Below are positions 25,193 through 33,223 of a stretch of DNA of 44,447 nt, in pieces (the stretch's first letter is position 1; the number at the start of each line of letters is the position of its first letter). The notes below the pieces were generated by a model. The model did no database searches, had not been told where the DNA came from, and saw only the letters and a list, made by a program, of their open reading frames with translations. A program made the position numbers and the translations under genes. The DNA comes from Acidobacteriaceae bacterium (GTDB lineage: Bacteria > Acidobacteriota > Terriglobia > Terriglobales > Acidobacteriaceae), in contig PKVZ01000061.1 in the NCBI GenBank assembly GCA_003131635.1, forward strand, positions 50,031 to 94,477. The letters are read 5' to 3'.

Positions 25193-26656
25193 ATGAAATC
25201 ACAGCAACTTCGTAACCGGATCCTGGCCGCAGATCTGGCCTGGATTCCAGTGGCGCTGGCCGCCGAGCAAGCCTTGTGCTCCGGACGGCACTGCAGCCAC
25301 CTTCCGCTGGGGCCGTCCAATTTTGTGGTTTATGTCGGCTGCACGGTCTTCGTCTGGGTGCTGCTCTCGGAAAACCTGCATCTGGATGGGTTCCGCAGCG
25401 GCTGGCGGTTGCCCGCTCTGGTCTCGCATCTTCTGCTGGCGGTCGGCGTGCTGATGGTGCTTCTGCTCGCGGTCGGGAATGTCTCGGAGAGGTACGTGGG
25501 AAAGCTGACCCTGAGTGTCTTTTCCCTGTTTCTGCTGATTGGCTTCCTCGGCATTCGCGGGTTCGCCCTGCGCCGGGTATTGCAGCGCTACCGGACTGGA
25601 CAGGTCCACCGCGTTGTTATCCTGGGTTCTGACCGTTTGGCCACCGAACTGGCGGTGAAATTCACCCATCATCCTGAACTCTTGTGCCGGGTGATTGGCT
25701 TCTTGTGTCCGGGAGCGGATGTTCCAGCCACAGCACCCAATCGAGCCACGACTGCCGGTCCAGCCACCGTTTCCACGACGGACGTCATCGGCCTGTTACG
25801 CCGGCACCAGGTGGACGAACTGGTGATGGCCCATACTCCGGCTTCGAGCGAAATACTGAATCTCGTCGCGCTCTGCCGTCAACATGCCATCCGCGTCAGC
25901 CTGGTTCCCCAACCTTACGAACTTTATCTATCCCGTCCCAGCCTGCTGGACCTCGGCGGCCTGCCTTTACTCCAACTCGGAGAGATGCCGCCGGCTTCGG
26001 GGGGGCCCGGCAAACGCCTGCTGGATCTGGCGCTGGGTTCGTTTCTCGCCCTGGCCACGCTGCCCTTCCTTCTGGCCTGCGCCGCGGCTCTCCGCTGCAC
26101 CGCCGGACACGGCTTTCGTTGGGAAAGACGCATCGGCTGGCAAGGCGCGCAGTTTTCCATGCTGCGGCTCAACGTGGATCACAATCCGCGAAATGGTTCA
26201 GGTTTTGAGCGGATGCTGGTCCGGTTCAGCATTGCCGAACTGCCCCAACTTTGGAATGTGCTGCGCGGGGAAATGAGCCTGGTGGGTCCACGGCCGGAAG
26301 GACCGGAACGCGCCCAGCAGTATTCCGCCTGGCAGCAACAACGGCTCTCGGTAAAGCCGGGTATGACCGGGTTGGCCCAAGTGCACGGGCTGCGAGAGGA
26401 GCACGCCTCCGAGGACAAAACCCGGCACGATCTGCAATACATGTTGCATCCTTCTTTGTTGAAGGATCTCTCGCTTCTGATTGAGACGATCTGGACGCTG
26501 CTGCTTCGCTTGATAAAGCTGCCGAAGGGCGTCTTGGCCGGCGGTGACTACGAGGGCGCCGCGGCCCCTTCCATTTCATACTCTTCCTATTCCTCTACTC
26601 AGGCTTTCCCGGAGATGTTACCGCATGCTCATCGGACGCAGTCCGGTTCGGATTAG
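25193..26656 (+). CDS. long-form polyprenyl glycosylphosphotransferase homologue, catalytically degenerate
   Basis: The 487-residue protein has the WcaJ/WbaP-type layout. Four to five N-terminal helices (about 10-130) come first, then a Rossmann-like middle domain (VVILGSDRLATELAV; DVIGLLRRHQVDELVMA), a membrane hairpin near 285-310, and the PNPT domain ending with LVGPRPEGPE and VKPGMTGLAQVHGL. Catalytic positions are changed: the Asp-Glu dyad reads Ala348-Glu349 (FSIAELPQLW), and the KFR motif reads Arg325-Leu-Asn327. The same motifs are intact in the short transferase at 22479. It may be a regulatory or scaffold paralogue, or use altered chemistry; this is inference. Its end overlaps the hddA-like start by 32 bases. 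Confidence 0.85.
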   Translation: MKSQQLRNRILAADLAWIPVALAAEQALCSGRHCSHLPLGPSNFVVYVGCTVFVWVLLSENLHLDGFRSGWRLPALVSHLLLAVGVLMVLLLAVGNVSERYVGKLTLSVFSLFLLIGFLGIRGFALRRVLQRYRTGQVHRVVILGSDRLATELAVKFTHHPELLCRVIGFLCPGADVPATAPNRATTAGPATVSTTDVIGLLRRHQVDELVMAHTPASSEILNLVALCRQHAIRVSLVPQPYELYLSRPSLLDLGGLPLLQLGEMPPASGGPGKRLLDLALGSFLALATLPFLLACAAALRCTAGHGFRWERRIGWQGAQFSMLRLNVDHNPRNGSGFERMLVRFSIAELPQLWNVLRGEMSLVGPRPEGPERAQQYSAWQQQRLSVKPGMTGLAQVHGLREEHASEDKTRHDLQYMLHPSLLKDLSLLIETIWTLLLRLIKLPKGVLAGGDYEGAAAPSISYSSYSSTQAFPEMLPHAHRTQSGSD

Positions 26657-27716
26657 TTTTGGCGGAGGCGGCACCGATCTCCCTTCCTACTACGAGCAGT
26701 TTGGGGGCGCCGTTCTCAGCACTGCCATTGACAAGTACTTCTACACCATTCTGGGAAACCGTAGCGATGGCCGCATCCAGGTCATCTCTTCCGATCTTCG
26801 CCTGTTTGGCAACTGGAGTGACCTCACCGCCCTGCCCGCTCTGCCCGATAAAAGCAGTGGCCTGGAGATTCCTCTCGCGGTGCTCAAGGATCTCGGCGCT
26901 GACCTTGCCGCCGACCTCTTCCTGGCTTCCGAAATCCCTCCCGGCACCGGATTGGGATCCTCCGCCAGCGTTTGTGTGAATCTGTTGAAAGTGCTTACCA
27001 CCCATTTGCGTTGTCCATTGTCAAAGTACGATCTCGCGGAGCGGGCCTTCAACATCACGCGCTTTGGCCTGAAACGCCACGTGGGCAAGCAGGACGAATA
27101 TGCCGCTGCCTTCGGCGGCCTCAACTACATCCGCTTTAGCCGGGATGGAGCCACCCAAGTCGAGCCGCTGCAACTCGATCCCGGCGTGCTTTCCGCTCTG
27201 CAGTCCAATCTCATGCTGTTTTTTACCGGAGCTGCCCACCATTCCTGGGACATCCTTGCCGATCAGGAGAAATCCACTCGGCTGCCGGACGGACCCGCCG
27301 TGGAGGCGTTGCACCAGGTGAAAGAGGCTGCAGCCCTGATGAAAGAGGCTCTTCTCTGCGGCGATTTGGAACACTTCGGCCATCTCCTCGACGAGGCCTG
27401 GCAAGCAAAAAAACGCATATCCCAGCGCATTTCGAGCCCGCGCATCGACCAGCTCTACGACGTGGCGCGGGAGCACGGCGCGCTGGGCGGCAAAATTACC
27501 GGCGCCGGCGGCGGAGGATTTCTGCTGCTTTATTGCGAGCCTTCATTCCGGGCGGCGGTGCGCTCCGCGCTGCAGCGCGAGGGTGTGCAGGAGATGGCTT
27601 TTGCCTTCGACGGTCAGGGGGCTCATGTCATCGTCAACGATCCCTTTATCGATCACGACGAACACGCCGGCACGCGATGGACCTTTCTGCCTCTGTCATC
27701 GGCGGCAACGGTTTGA
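26625..27716 (+). CDS. hddA: GHMP kinase, D-glycero-D-manno-heptose 7-phosphate kinase-like
   Basis: A 363-residue GHMP-superfamily sugar kinase. N-terminal GRSPVRISFGGGGTDLPSYY is the HddA/FKP-type signature, PPGTGLGSSASVCVNLL is the GHMP ATP-binding motif, and KITGAGGGGFLLLY is the C-terminal motif 3. HddA phosphorylates heptose 7-phosphate at C1 with alpha configuration for GDP-heptose. ATG 26625 is chosen because it starts directly before the signature and GGAG lies ten bases upstream; it overlaps the end of the preceding gene by 32 bases. Neighbouring gmhA and a nucleotidyltransferase support the assignment over fucose/galactose kinases. Confidence 0.87.
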   Translation: MLIGRSPVRISFGGGGTDLPSYYEQFGGAVLSTAIDKYFYTILGNRSDGRIQVISSDLRLFGNWSDLTALPALPDKSSGLEIPLAVLKDLGADLAADLFLASEIPPGTGLGSSASVCVNLLKVLTTHLRCPLSKYDLAERAFNITRFGLKRHVGKQDEYAAAFGGLNYIRFSRDGATQVEPLQLDPGVLSALQSNLMLFFTGAAHHSWDILADQEKSTRLPDGPAVEALHQVKEAAALMKEALLCGDLEHFGHLLDEAWQAKKRISQRISSPRIDQLYDVAREHGALGGKITGAGGGGFLLLYCEPSFRAAVRSALQREGVQEMAFAFDGQGAHVIVNDPFIDHDEHAGTRWTFLPLSSAATV

Positions 27717-27750
27717 TTTCCCTTCTGCCATTCGATCGCGGGAGCTCACC

Positions 27751-28545
27751 TTGAAAGCCTTTTTGCTGGCTGGAGGACACGGCACGCGCTTGCGGCCTCT
27801 GACTGACTCCATCGCCAAGTGCCTGGTGCCGATCCAGGGCAGGCCTCTGCTCGATATCTGGCTTGATCTGTGCGCTCACTCCGGGATTACAGACGTCCTC
27901 ATTAACCTGCACGCTCGCTCGCAAGACATCGAGCGGCATCTCCAGCGTAAGAGCTCGCCGGTGAGCGTTCGTCTAGTCCATGAAGAACAATTGCTCGGCT
28001 CGGCGGGCACGCTCGCCGCCAACCGGAGCTGGATCGGTTCTGATCCCGCGTTCTGGATCCTTTATTCCGACGTTCTCACCAACACGAATTTGCGGCGCAT
28101 GAGCGAATTCCATTCCGCTCACCGCGCCTTGGCGACCCTTGGTCTTTACCAGGTGCCCGATCCTTCGCGCTGCGGCGTCGCCATCACAGACCACCGCGGG
28201 GTCATCGTCGACTTCGAAGAAAAGCCGCAAACCCCGCGCAGTAATTGGGTCTTCTCCGGGCTCATGGTGGCGGGTCCCGGTCTTTTCGATTTGATCCCAC
28301 CCTGCATTCCCGCCGATATCGCATTCCACGTGCTGCCGCGGCTGCTCGGAAAAATGCGCGCCTTTCCGATCACAGACTACTTACTCGACATCGGTACTCT
28401 GCCGAACTACGAAAGGGCGCAGATCACATGGCCCGGCACAGAAGGCAGTTTGTGTGTACCGGAGTTGAACGCAAATCCGGTCCCGAGGCTTCTTCGAGAG
28501 TCTGGCCGTCAAGCACGCGGCGTCTCACGCGGAGAAGATTCATGA
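27751..28545 (+). CDS. hddC: sugar-1-phosphate nucleotidyltransferase, heptose-1-P guanylyltransferase-like
   Basis: The 264-residue enzyme has the nucleotidyltransferase signature LLAGGHGTRLRPLTDSIAKC near its N-terminus, then WILYSDVLTN (Mg-binding Asp) and VVDFEEKP-like IVDFEEKPQTPR. Size without a C-terminal beta-helix fits HddC/RmlA-like short enzymes. The TTG at 27751 is the best start: GGGAG ends six bases upstream and the signature follows at once. No ATG or GTG precedes the signature in a suitable place. Position after gmhA and hddA suggests formation of GDP-D-glycero-alpha-D-manno-heptose. A mannose-1-phosphate guanylyltransferase role is the main alternative. The stop overlaps the next ATG (ATGA). 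Confidence 0.83.
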   Translation: MKAFLLAGGHGTRLRPLTDSIAKCLVPIQGRPLLDIWLDLCAHSGITDVLINLHARSQDIERHLQRKSSPVSVRLVHEEQLLGSAGTLAANRSWIGSDPAFWILYSDVLTNTNLRRMSEFHSAHRALATLGLYQVPDPSRCGVAITDHRGVIVDFEEKPQTPRSNWVFSGLMVAGPGLFDLIPPCIPADIAFHVLPRLLGKMRAFPITDYLLDIGTLPNYERAQITWPGTEGSLCVPELNANPVPRLLRESGRQARGVSRGEDS

Positions 28546-29261
28546 GTCTCGGACAATTGCGTGGCGTCATCTTCGACATGGATGGCGTCCTGGTGGACAG
28601 TCATGCCGTGCATCGCAAGGCTTGGAGTCTGTTTTTCCAGACGCTGGCACGCGAAGTGTCCGAATCCGAGCTGGATTTCATTCTGGACGGGCGCAAACGC
28701 AGCGAGATCCTGCGGCACTTTCTGGGAGATTATCCCGACCCGGAACTCGAGGAATTCGGCAGGCGCAAGGATTGCATCTTCCGGCGAATGCGGCTCGATG
28801 TGGCCGCGGTTCCGGGGGCGGTCCGTATCGTGCGCCACCTTTATCGCGATGGCATCGCTTTAGCTCTGGCTACTTCCGCCGGCCGCAGTCGTGCCCGCTC
28901 GACCTTGCTCGATCTGGGATTGCTGGATTGCTTCCAACAGATCGTGACCGGAGAAGATGTGCTTTTGGGCAAACCGGACGCCGCGATTTACCGGCTGGCC
29001 TACAGCCGCATGGGGATTGAGCCTGAGCACCTGTTGGCGGTGGAAGATGCGATTTCAGGAATTCGGGCGGCGGTGGGTGCTGGCTTGAGTTGTGTGGGAG
29101 TAGCCTCGCACGAGACGCCCGAGAATCTTATCGCCGCCGGCGCGTCTCACGTGGTGCGGAACTTCGAGGCTGTTACCACCCACCAACTGAAACGCATCTT
29201 GCCGGAACGTGATCGCGATCTTGGGTCTCGCCCGGCTGCCGCCGCGTCGGCTAAAGCCTAA
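28542..29261 (+). CDS. HAD-superfamily phosphatase (beta-phosphoglucomutase-like)
   Basis: A 239-residue HAD subfamily IA hydrolase. Motif I is FDMDGVLVDSHAVHRKAW (Asp12 nucleophile, Asp14 acid/base), motif II ALATSAGRSRA, motif III Lys in LLGKPDAAIY, and motif IV VEDAISGIRAAVGAG. A four-helix C1 cap lies between residues about 18 and 85. The ATG overlaps the hddC-like TGA, so it is translationally coupled to the heptose module. That module lacks a recognisable GmhB, the C7 phosphatase of heptose 1,7-bisphosphate; this enzyme may fill that step, although GmhB belongs to a different HAD subclass. Sugar-phosphate phosphatase or mutase are alternatives. It is the last gene of the EPS run. Confidence 0.85.
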   Translation: MSLGQLRGVIFDMDGVLVDSHAVHRKAWSLFFQTLAREVSESELDFILDGRKRSEILRHFLGDYPDPELEEFGRRKDCIFRRMRLDVAAVPGAVRIVRHLYRDGIALALATSAGRSRARSTLLDLGLLDCFQQIVTGEDVLLGKPDAAIYRLAYSRMGIEPEHLLAVEDAISGIRAAVGAGLSCVGVASHETPENLIAAGASHVVRNFEAVTTHQLKRILPERDRDLGSRPAAAASAKA

Positions 29262-29720
29262 CCCTTCCGTTTGCGGCTCTCGTCTTGCACAACATGCGAT
29301 GCACGTGGTTCTTCGTCCTTCTGCGACGGAATGCGCCGTAAGGCTTCACGCAGCAGCCGATTCAGCAGCAAGAAAGTGGCTGCAGTTCCCGAAAATCCCG
29401 ATCCCATCTCCTCGATAAACCGCGTCTCTTCCTCTTCGCCCTGCCTCAAGCAATCCCTGCGCTAGTTGCTCCATTCCATTTTCCCGCTTACTTTCAACGT
29501 TTTCTCACTCTCAAATGTCAGGTTAAAGAGAAAACCTCGTTCGGACCGCTTTAAGAATCCAGAACTTACAGGCAGCGCTCAACGATCCCGCCGAACCTCC
29601 GCCACATAAAAGCTACAGCATCCGTCTTTCAGGTCATCCAACGGGATTTACCTTTTCGACCCCCAGATCAAGATCGTTGCACTATATTGCAGGGAGAGGT
29701 CTATACTAAGTTCCATTTTG
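29262..29720. other. gene-poor stretch after the EPS locus
   Basis: No convincing gene is seen here. A 63-codon minus-strand frame (29258-29449, TTG start, ending within the HAD stop) lacks a ribosome site and recognisable motifs. A-T content rises after about 29500. A possible weak promoter, TTGCAC (29677) with TATACT (29702) at 19-base spacing, lies at the end of the stretch. Confidence 0.5.
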
Positions 29721-29743
29721 GATGTCAAGAAAGGAGATTCCTG

Positions 29744-29824
29744 GTGGCTGCGCGAATACCTTATCAGAGTGCGGCATTCGTTTTCATTTCGAGCCATCTG
29801 AAAGCACCTGAAAGCATTGCTTGA
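29744..29824 (+). CDS. possible 26-codon leader ORF upstream of the Flp pilin
   Basis: AAGGAG at 29731 sits seven bases before a GTG that opens a 26-codon frame ending TGA at 29824. The 16 bases around this ribosome site are nearly identical to those before the Flp pilin gene (29944-29960). The predicted peptide matches nothing I know. It could be a leader peptide or a relic of a duplicated gene start. Confidence 0.22.
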   Translation: MAARIPYQSAAFVFISSHLKAPESIA

Positions 29825-29849
29825 CAGATGGTTCTCCTGGGAGCACAAT
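29821..29849 (+). promoter_or_regulatory. candidate sigma-70 promoter for the Flp pilin
   Basis: A perfect -35 TTGACA at 29821-29826 is followed after 17 bases by CACAAT at 29844-29849 (two mismatches to TATAAT). It lies about 110 bases before the pilin start codon. Confidence 0.45.
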
Positions 29850-29960
29850 CCCCAGCAGTTTTGGGTTCGCGCATCGTTTTTTTCTTCTTGTGATTCAACT
29901 GCACGGAATACACGAACCCCGATTAGAGTTCGCTGCCCACCGGCAAGAAAAGGAGATTCC

Positions 29961-30122
29961 ATGTCCGATCTTTTTAGAATCATCTGGTCTGAAGAGGGAC
30001 AGGACATTGCAGAGTATGCGGTTATGCTGGCAGTGATCCTGGTTCTCGTGGTTGGTACCATTCGGCTCATCGGTTCCAATGCAAACAACGTTTTTTCCAA
30101 TACCGCAAGCTCGATTCAATAG
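29961..30122 (+). CDS. Flp/Fap-type pilin
   Basis: The 53-residue product has the Flp prepilin layout: a short polar leader, then Gly13-x4-Glu18-Tyr19 (GQDIAEY), the G/xxxxEY cleavage and assembly signature, and a hydrophobic helix (AVMLAVILVLVVGTIRLIG), ending with a short polar tail. Flp pilins are processed by a TadV-like prepilin peptidase and assembled by the Tad secretion system. No tad genes are in the window, so this is an orphan pilin whose assembly machinery must be elsewhere. ATG 29961 is fixed by an excellent AAGGAG six bases upstream. A candidate promoter is at 29821. Confidence 0.88.
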   Translation: MSDLFRIIWSEEGQDIAEYAVMLAVILVLVVGTIRLIGSNANNVFSNTASSIQ

Positions 30123-30427
30123 CCCCTTGCCTGGCAGCGGCGGTGGGGACGATTCGCCTAATGCGCGCGATCGCGAACGAGCCGTTTTCCGTCGCCGCCG
30201 GTTCAACTCAGAGGGCGTTGCTCGATTGAGCAATAGATACGCTCCCGGTCGTTCGCCGCCCGTGCTGCACGGCCGCAGTCGACTTCAGGTCGATAATCGC
30301 CGACAAGAAAAGGGCGGATCCTCTGCCGCCACTTCGCCAACTGGGCACAAGCAGCGTGCCCGACTTCAGGTGCACCTGCCGCATGTGCCTGAGATGCAAT
30401 GAGCAGCGGGGGAGGAGCCCGCATCCG
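30123..30427. other. intergenic stretch with no recognised gene
   Basis: No coding frame here has a ribosome site or motif I can support. An 11-base direct repeat, CGACTTCAGGT, occurs at about 30280 and 30361. The last 20 bases hold the purine-rich ribosome site of the next small gene. Confidence 0.4.
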
Positions 30428-30532
30428 ATGGATACTATTGTGATGATCATGTTTGGATCGGTGTTGTGTTCGGTGACCGGACTGTGTTTCATGGAATTGC
30501 GCCGTATCCGCAAGAAGCTGGAATCAAAATAA
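30428..30532 (+). CDS. 34-residue single-pass membrane protein
   Basis: This short frame encodes one hydrophobic helix (residues about 3-22, TIVMIMFGSVLCSVTGLCFM) followed by a strongly basic cytoplasmic tail (ELRRIRKKLESK), a typical small membrane protein with positive-inside topology. GGGGGAGGAG at 30408-30417 lies ten bases before the ATG and supports translation. It lies 305 bases after the Flp pilin on the same strand, with no other gene between. I do not recognise a family; a role with the pilin or envelope is only suggested by position. Confidence 0.5.
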   Translation: MDTIVMIMFGSVLCSVTGLCFMELRRIRKKLESK

Positions 30533-30759
30533 CGGAAGCGCGATGTTAACCAAAGCGTTGGGAAGCCGTTCTGACGAACTGCTCACGATTTCAGTTGCGC
30601 GAGTGACATCCTCGTCCGTCGCTTCCCACGAACGAGATGGAATCGTGAGCCGCAGCAAGCGAACCCTGCGTTCGCTTTCGTACGCGGCCGCCAGCCTGGA
30701 AGATCCTGCAAGCGCATTGGTCTCAAAGAGCCGACTACCTCTTTGCCAATGCTTCGTCC

Positions 30760-30765
30760 TATAAT
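30760..30765 (+). promoter_or_regulatory. perfect TATAAT -10 box before the M28 peptidase
   Basis: TATAAT occurs 48 bases before the preferred TTG start of the peptidase. No good -35 lies at 16-18 bases upstream (TTGCCA at 30743 is only 11 bases away), so the promoter is tentative. The 30533-30759 stretch shows no supported gene. Confidence 0.3.
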
Positions 30766-30812
30766 CCGGAGCACTCAATCCAGACAAGCAAATGACTACC
30801 GGAGGAGGTTCT

Positions 30813-33116
30813 TTGACTTCACTACGCTCTTTTCTCGTACATGTTGCCATCACAATACTTGGCGCTGTTCCGCTCACGCTTGCGCAATCGGCGCAGACCT
30901 CGACTCCCGAGCCGGCCCGGCTCGCGGGCTACTCGTCGCAATCCAACAGGACGGAGCGGGATTGGGAGAAGAAACTACAGGCTGGCATCGTGCCGGATAA
31001 TTTGCGCGAGAACATGCAGCGTTTGAGCGCGCGCCCGCACCACGTAGGTTCTCCGTATGACAAGGAGAATGCGGAGTGGATTCTCGCCAAGTTCAAGGAA
31101 TGGGGATTCGACGCGCATATCGAGACCTTTACGGTGCTGTTCCCCACGCCCAAAGAGCGCACTGTGGAGATGATCGAGCCGACGAAGTTTCGAGCCAAGT
31201 TACAGGAACCGCCGGTCCCAGGCGATCCGACTTCGAGTCAAACCGCGGAGCAGTTGCCTACCTACAACGCCTACTCCATCGACGGAGACGTGACCGCGCC
31301 GCTGGTCTATGTGAACTACGGCAACCGTGAAGATTACGAGCAACTGGACCGCCTGGGGATTTCCGTGAAGGGTGCGATCGTGATCGCGCGCTACGGCGAA
31401 GGCTGGCGAGGAATCAAGCCCAAGGTGGCAGCCGAGCATGAGGCGATTGGCTGCATCATTTACTCCGATCCCAGAGACGATGGCTTTTTCAATGGCGACG
31501 ACTATCCCAAGGGTGGCTGGCGGCCGCGCGAAGGCGTGCAGCGCGGCAGCGTGATGGATACGGATTATCCCGGTGATCCTCTCACGCCTGGAGTCGGAGC
31601 CACTGCCGATGCCAAGCGGATCGAGATTAAGGACGCGAAGACCATCACCAAGATTCCGGTGCTGCCAATTTCCTGGGGCGATGCGTTGCCGCTGCTTTCG
31701 GCGTTGCAGGGGCCGGTAGCGCCCGAGGGTTGGCGAGGTGCGTTGCCCATCACCTATCACATTGGGCCGGGCCCGGCGAAGGTTCATCTGAAAGTGGCTT
31801 CGAACTGGGACTTGAAACCGGTGAATGACGTAATTGCGACCATGCGCGGCTCGGATGCGGCTGATGAATGGGTGATTCGAGGAAATCATTTCGATGCCTG
31901 GGTGAATGGTGCGGATGATCCGATCTCAGGAATGGTAACGGTTTTAGAAGAAGCTCGCATGCTCGGCGAACTGCGCAAGCAGGGATGGAGGCCAAAGCGG
32001 ACGATCATTCTCTGCGCGTGGGATGGCGAAGAGCCGGGGTTACTGGGTTCCACCGAGTGGGTTGAGACGCATGGCGACGAGCTTCAGAAGCATGCGGTCG
32101 CTTACATCAACTCAGATAGCAATGGACGGGGATTCTTTCGTGCCGGAGGTACGCATGACTTACAGCACCTTATTAACGACGTAACTCGCGACATTCAAGA
32201 TCCGGAGAAGCATATTCCGGTGCAGCAACGGGCGCGTCTGCAGCAGATTGCCAGGGCACACAACGCGGAGGAGCGGACGGAGATCAGAAAAAGCAGCGAT
32301 GTGCGGATCAATGCGCTGGGAGACGGTTCGGACTATACGGCTTTTATGGATCACGCGGGAATCTCCGCCCTTAACATCGGTTATGGCGGAGAGAACGATG
32401 CCGACTCCTATCATTCCATCTATGACGATTTTTATTGGTATACCAAGTTTGTGGATACCGATTTTTCTTACGGCCGCGCGCTGGCTCAGACAGGTGGAAC
32501 TGCAGTGATGCGGCTGGCGGATGCCGACGTGATTCCTTACGAGTACAACGCCGAAGCGGAGACGATCGAACGTTATGTGAAAGACCTGGAAAAGCTGCTC
32601 AAAGACAAGCAGGATGAAATCACCGAACGAAATCTGGAACTGAAAGAAGGGGTGTTCTCGGCGACATCGGATCCGCGAAAGACTTTTGTGCCCCCTCCCG
32701 CCAAGCAAGTTCCTCCGTTTATGAATTTTGCTCCCTTGAAAAACGGAGTTGAGGCGATCAAGAAAAGCGCAGAGCGTTACCAGGCGGCATTCGCAAAATG
32801 GCAGGCCAGTGGAACCGAATTGCCGGCGCAGACTGCTGCTGCCTTGAATTCAGAACTGATACAGATTCAGCGAGCCTTTCTAACCGACGACGGTTTGCCG
32901 GAACGGCCATGGTTCAGGCATCAGGTGTACGCTCCAGGGGCATACACCGGTTACGGGGCTAAGCCGATTGCGGCGGTTCGTGAATATATGGATCAGGAAA
33001 AATGGAAGGAAGCGGATGGCCAAGTCCCTATGGTTGGCCGGGTGCTGGAAAAGGTTGCGGCCACGCTCGGCAAGGCCGCAGATGATCTGGAAAAGGCGGT
33101 GGCGCAGCCACAGTGA
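30813..33116 (+). CDS. secreted M28 metallopeptidase, PSMA/glutamate carboxypeptidase II-like
   Basis: The 767-residue protein has a signal peptide (SFLVHVAITILGAVPLTLAQ) and the three-part layout of glutamate carboxypeptidase II/PSMA: protease domain, PA-domain insertion (about 130-320) and C-terminal transferrin-receptor-type helical dimerisation domain (about 590-740). All di-zinc ligands align: His359 (NHFDAW), Asp369, Glu407 with general base Glu406 (WDGEEPGLLGSTEW), Asp435 (INSDSNG) and His534 (YHSIYDDF). It should release C-terminal acidic or other residues from peptides in the periplasm or outside. GGAGGAGG at 30801-30808 points to TTG 30813 as the start; the in-frame ATG at 30792 precedes this site and would put it inside the gene. 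Confidence 0.93.
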   Translation: MTSLRSFLVHVAITILGAVPLTLAQSAQTSTPEPARLAGYSSQSNRTERDWEKKLQAGIVPDNLRENMQRLSARPHHVGSPYDKENAEWILAKFKEWGFDAHIETFTVLFPTPKERTVEMIEPTKFRAKLQEPPVPGDPTSSQTAEQLPTYNAYSIDGDVTAPLVYVNYGNREDYEQLDRLGISVKGAIVIARYGEGWRGIKPKVAAEHEAIGCIIYSDPRDDGFFNGDDYPKGGWRPREGVQRGSVMDTDYPGDPLTPGVGATADAKRIEIKDAKTITKIPVLPISWGDALPLLSALQGPVAPEGWRGALPITYHIGPGPAKVHLKVASNWDLKPVNDVIATMRGSDAADEWVIRGNHFDAWVNGADDPISGMVTVLEEARMLGELRKQGWRPKRTIILCAWDGEEPGLLGSTEWVETHGDELQKHAVAYINSDSNGRGFFRAGGTHDLQHLINDVTRDIQDPEKHIPVQQRARLQQIARAHNAEERTEIRKSSDVRINALGDGSDYTAFMDHAGISALNIGYGGENDADSYHSIYDDFYWYTKFVDTDFSYGRALAQTGGTAVMRLADADVIPYEYNAEAETIERYVKDLEKLLKDKQDEITERNLELKEGVFSATSDPRKTFVPPPAKQVPPFMNFAPLKNGVEAIKKSAERYQAAFAKWQASGTELPAQTAAALNSELIQIQRAFLTDDGLPERPWFRHQVYAPGAYTGYGAKPIAAVREYMDQEKWKEADGQVPMVGRVLEKVAATLGKAADDLEKAVAQPQ

Positions 33117-33223
33117 GTTTTGGGGTTACTCGTTTAACAATCGGCTAGGCAGTCCACATTACCCGATCGTTGAGACGTTCGGCGGAGGTGAGTAGTGTTC
33201 TCTATCGGGCTAAGCATATAGCT

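Noticed and set aside
29258-29449. 63-codon minus-strand frame after the HAD gene
   Set aside because: Only a TTG start, no ribosome site, no recognised motif, and its stop falls within the HAD stop; a real gene cannot be excluded but is not supported.
30524-30877. 117-codon minus-strand frame before the M28 peptidase gene
   Set aside because: It overlaps the signal-peptide region of a well-supported peptidase and the 34-residue gene, and has no recognisable feature.
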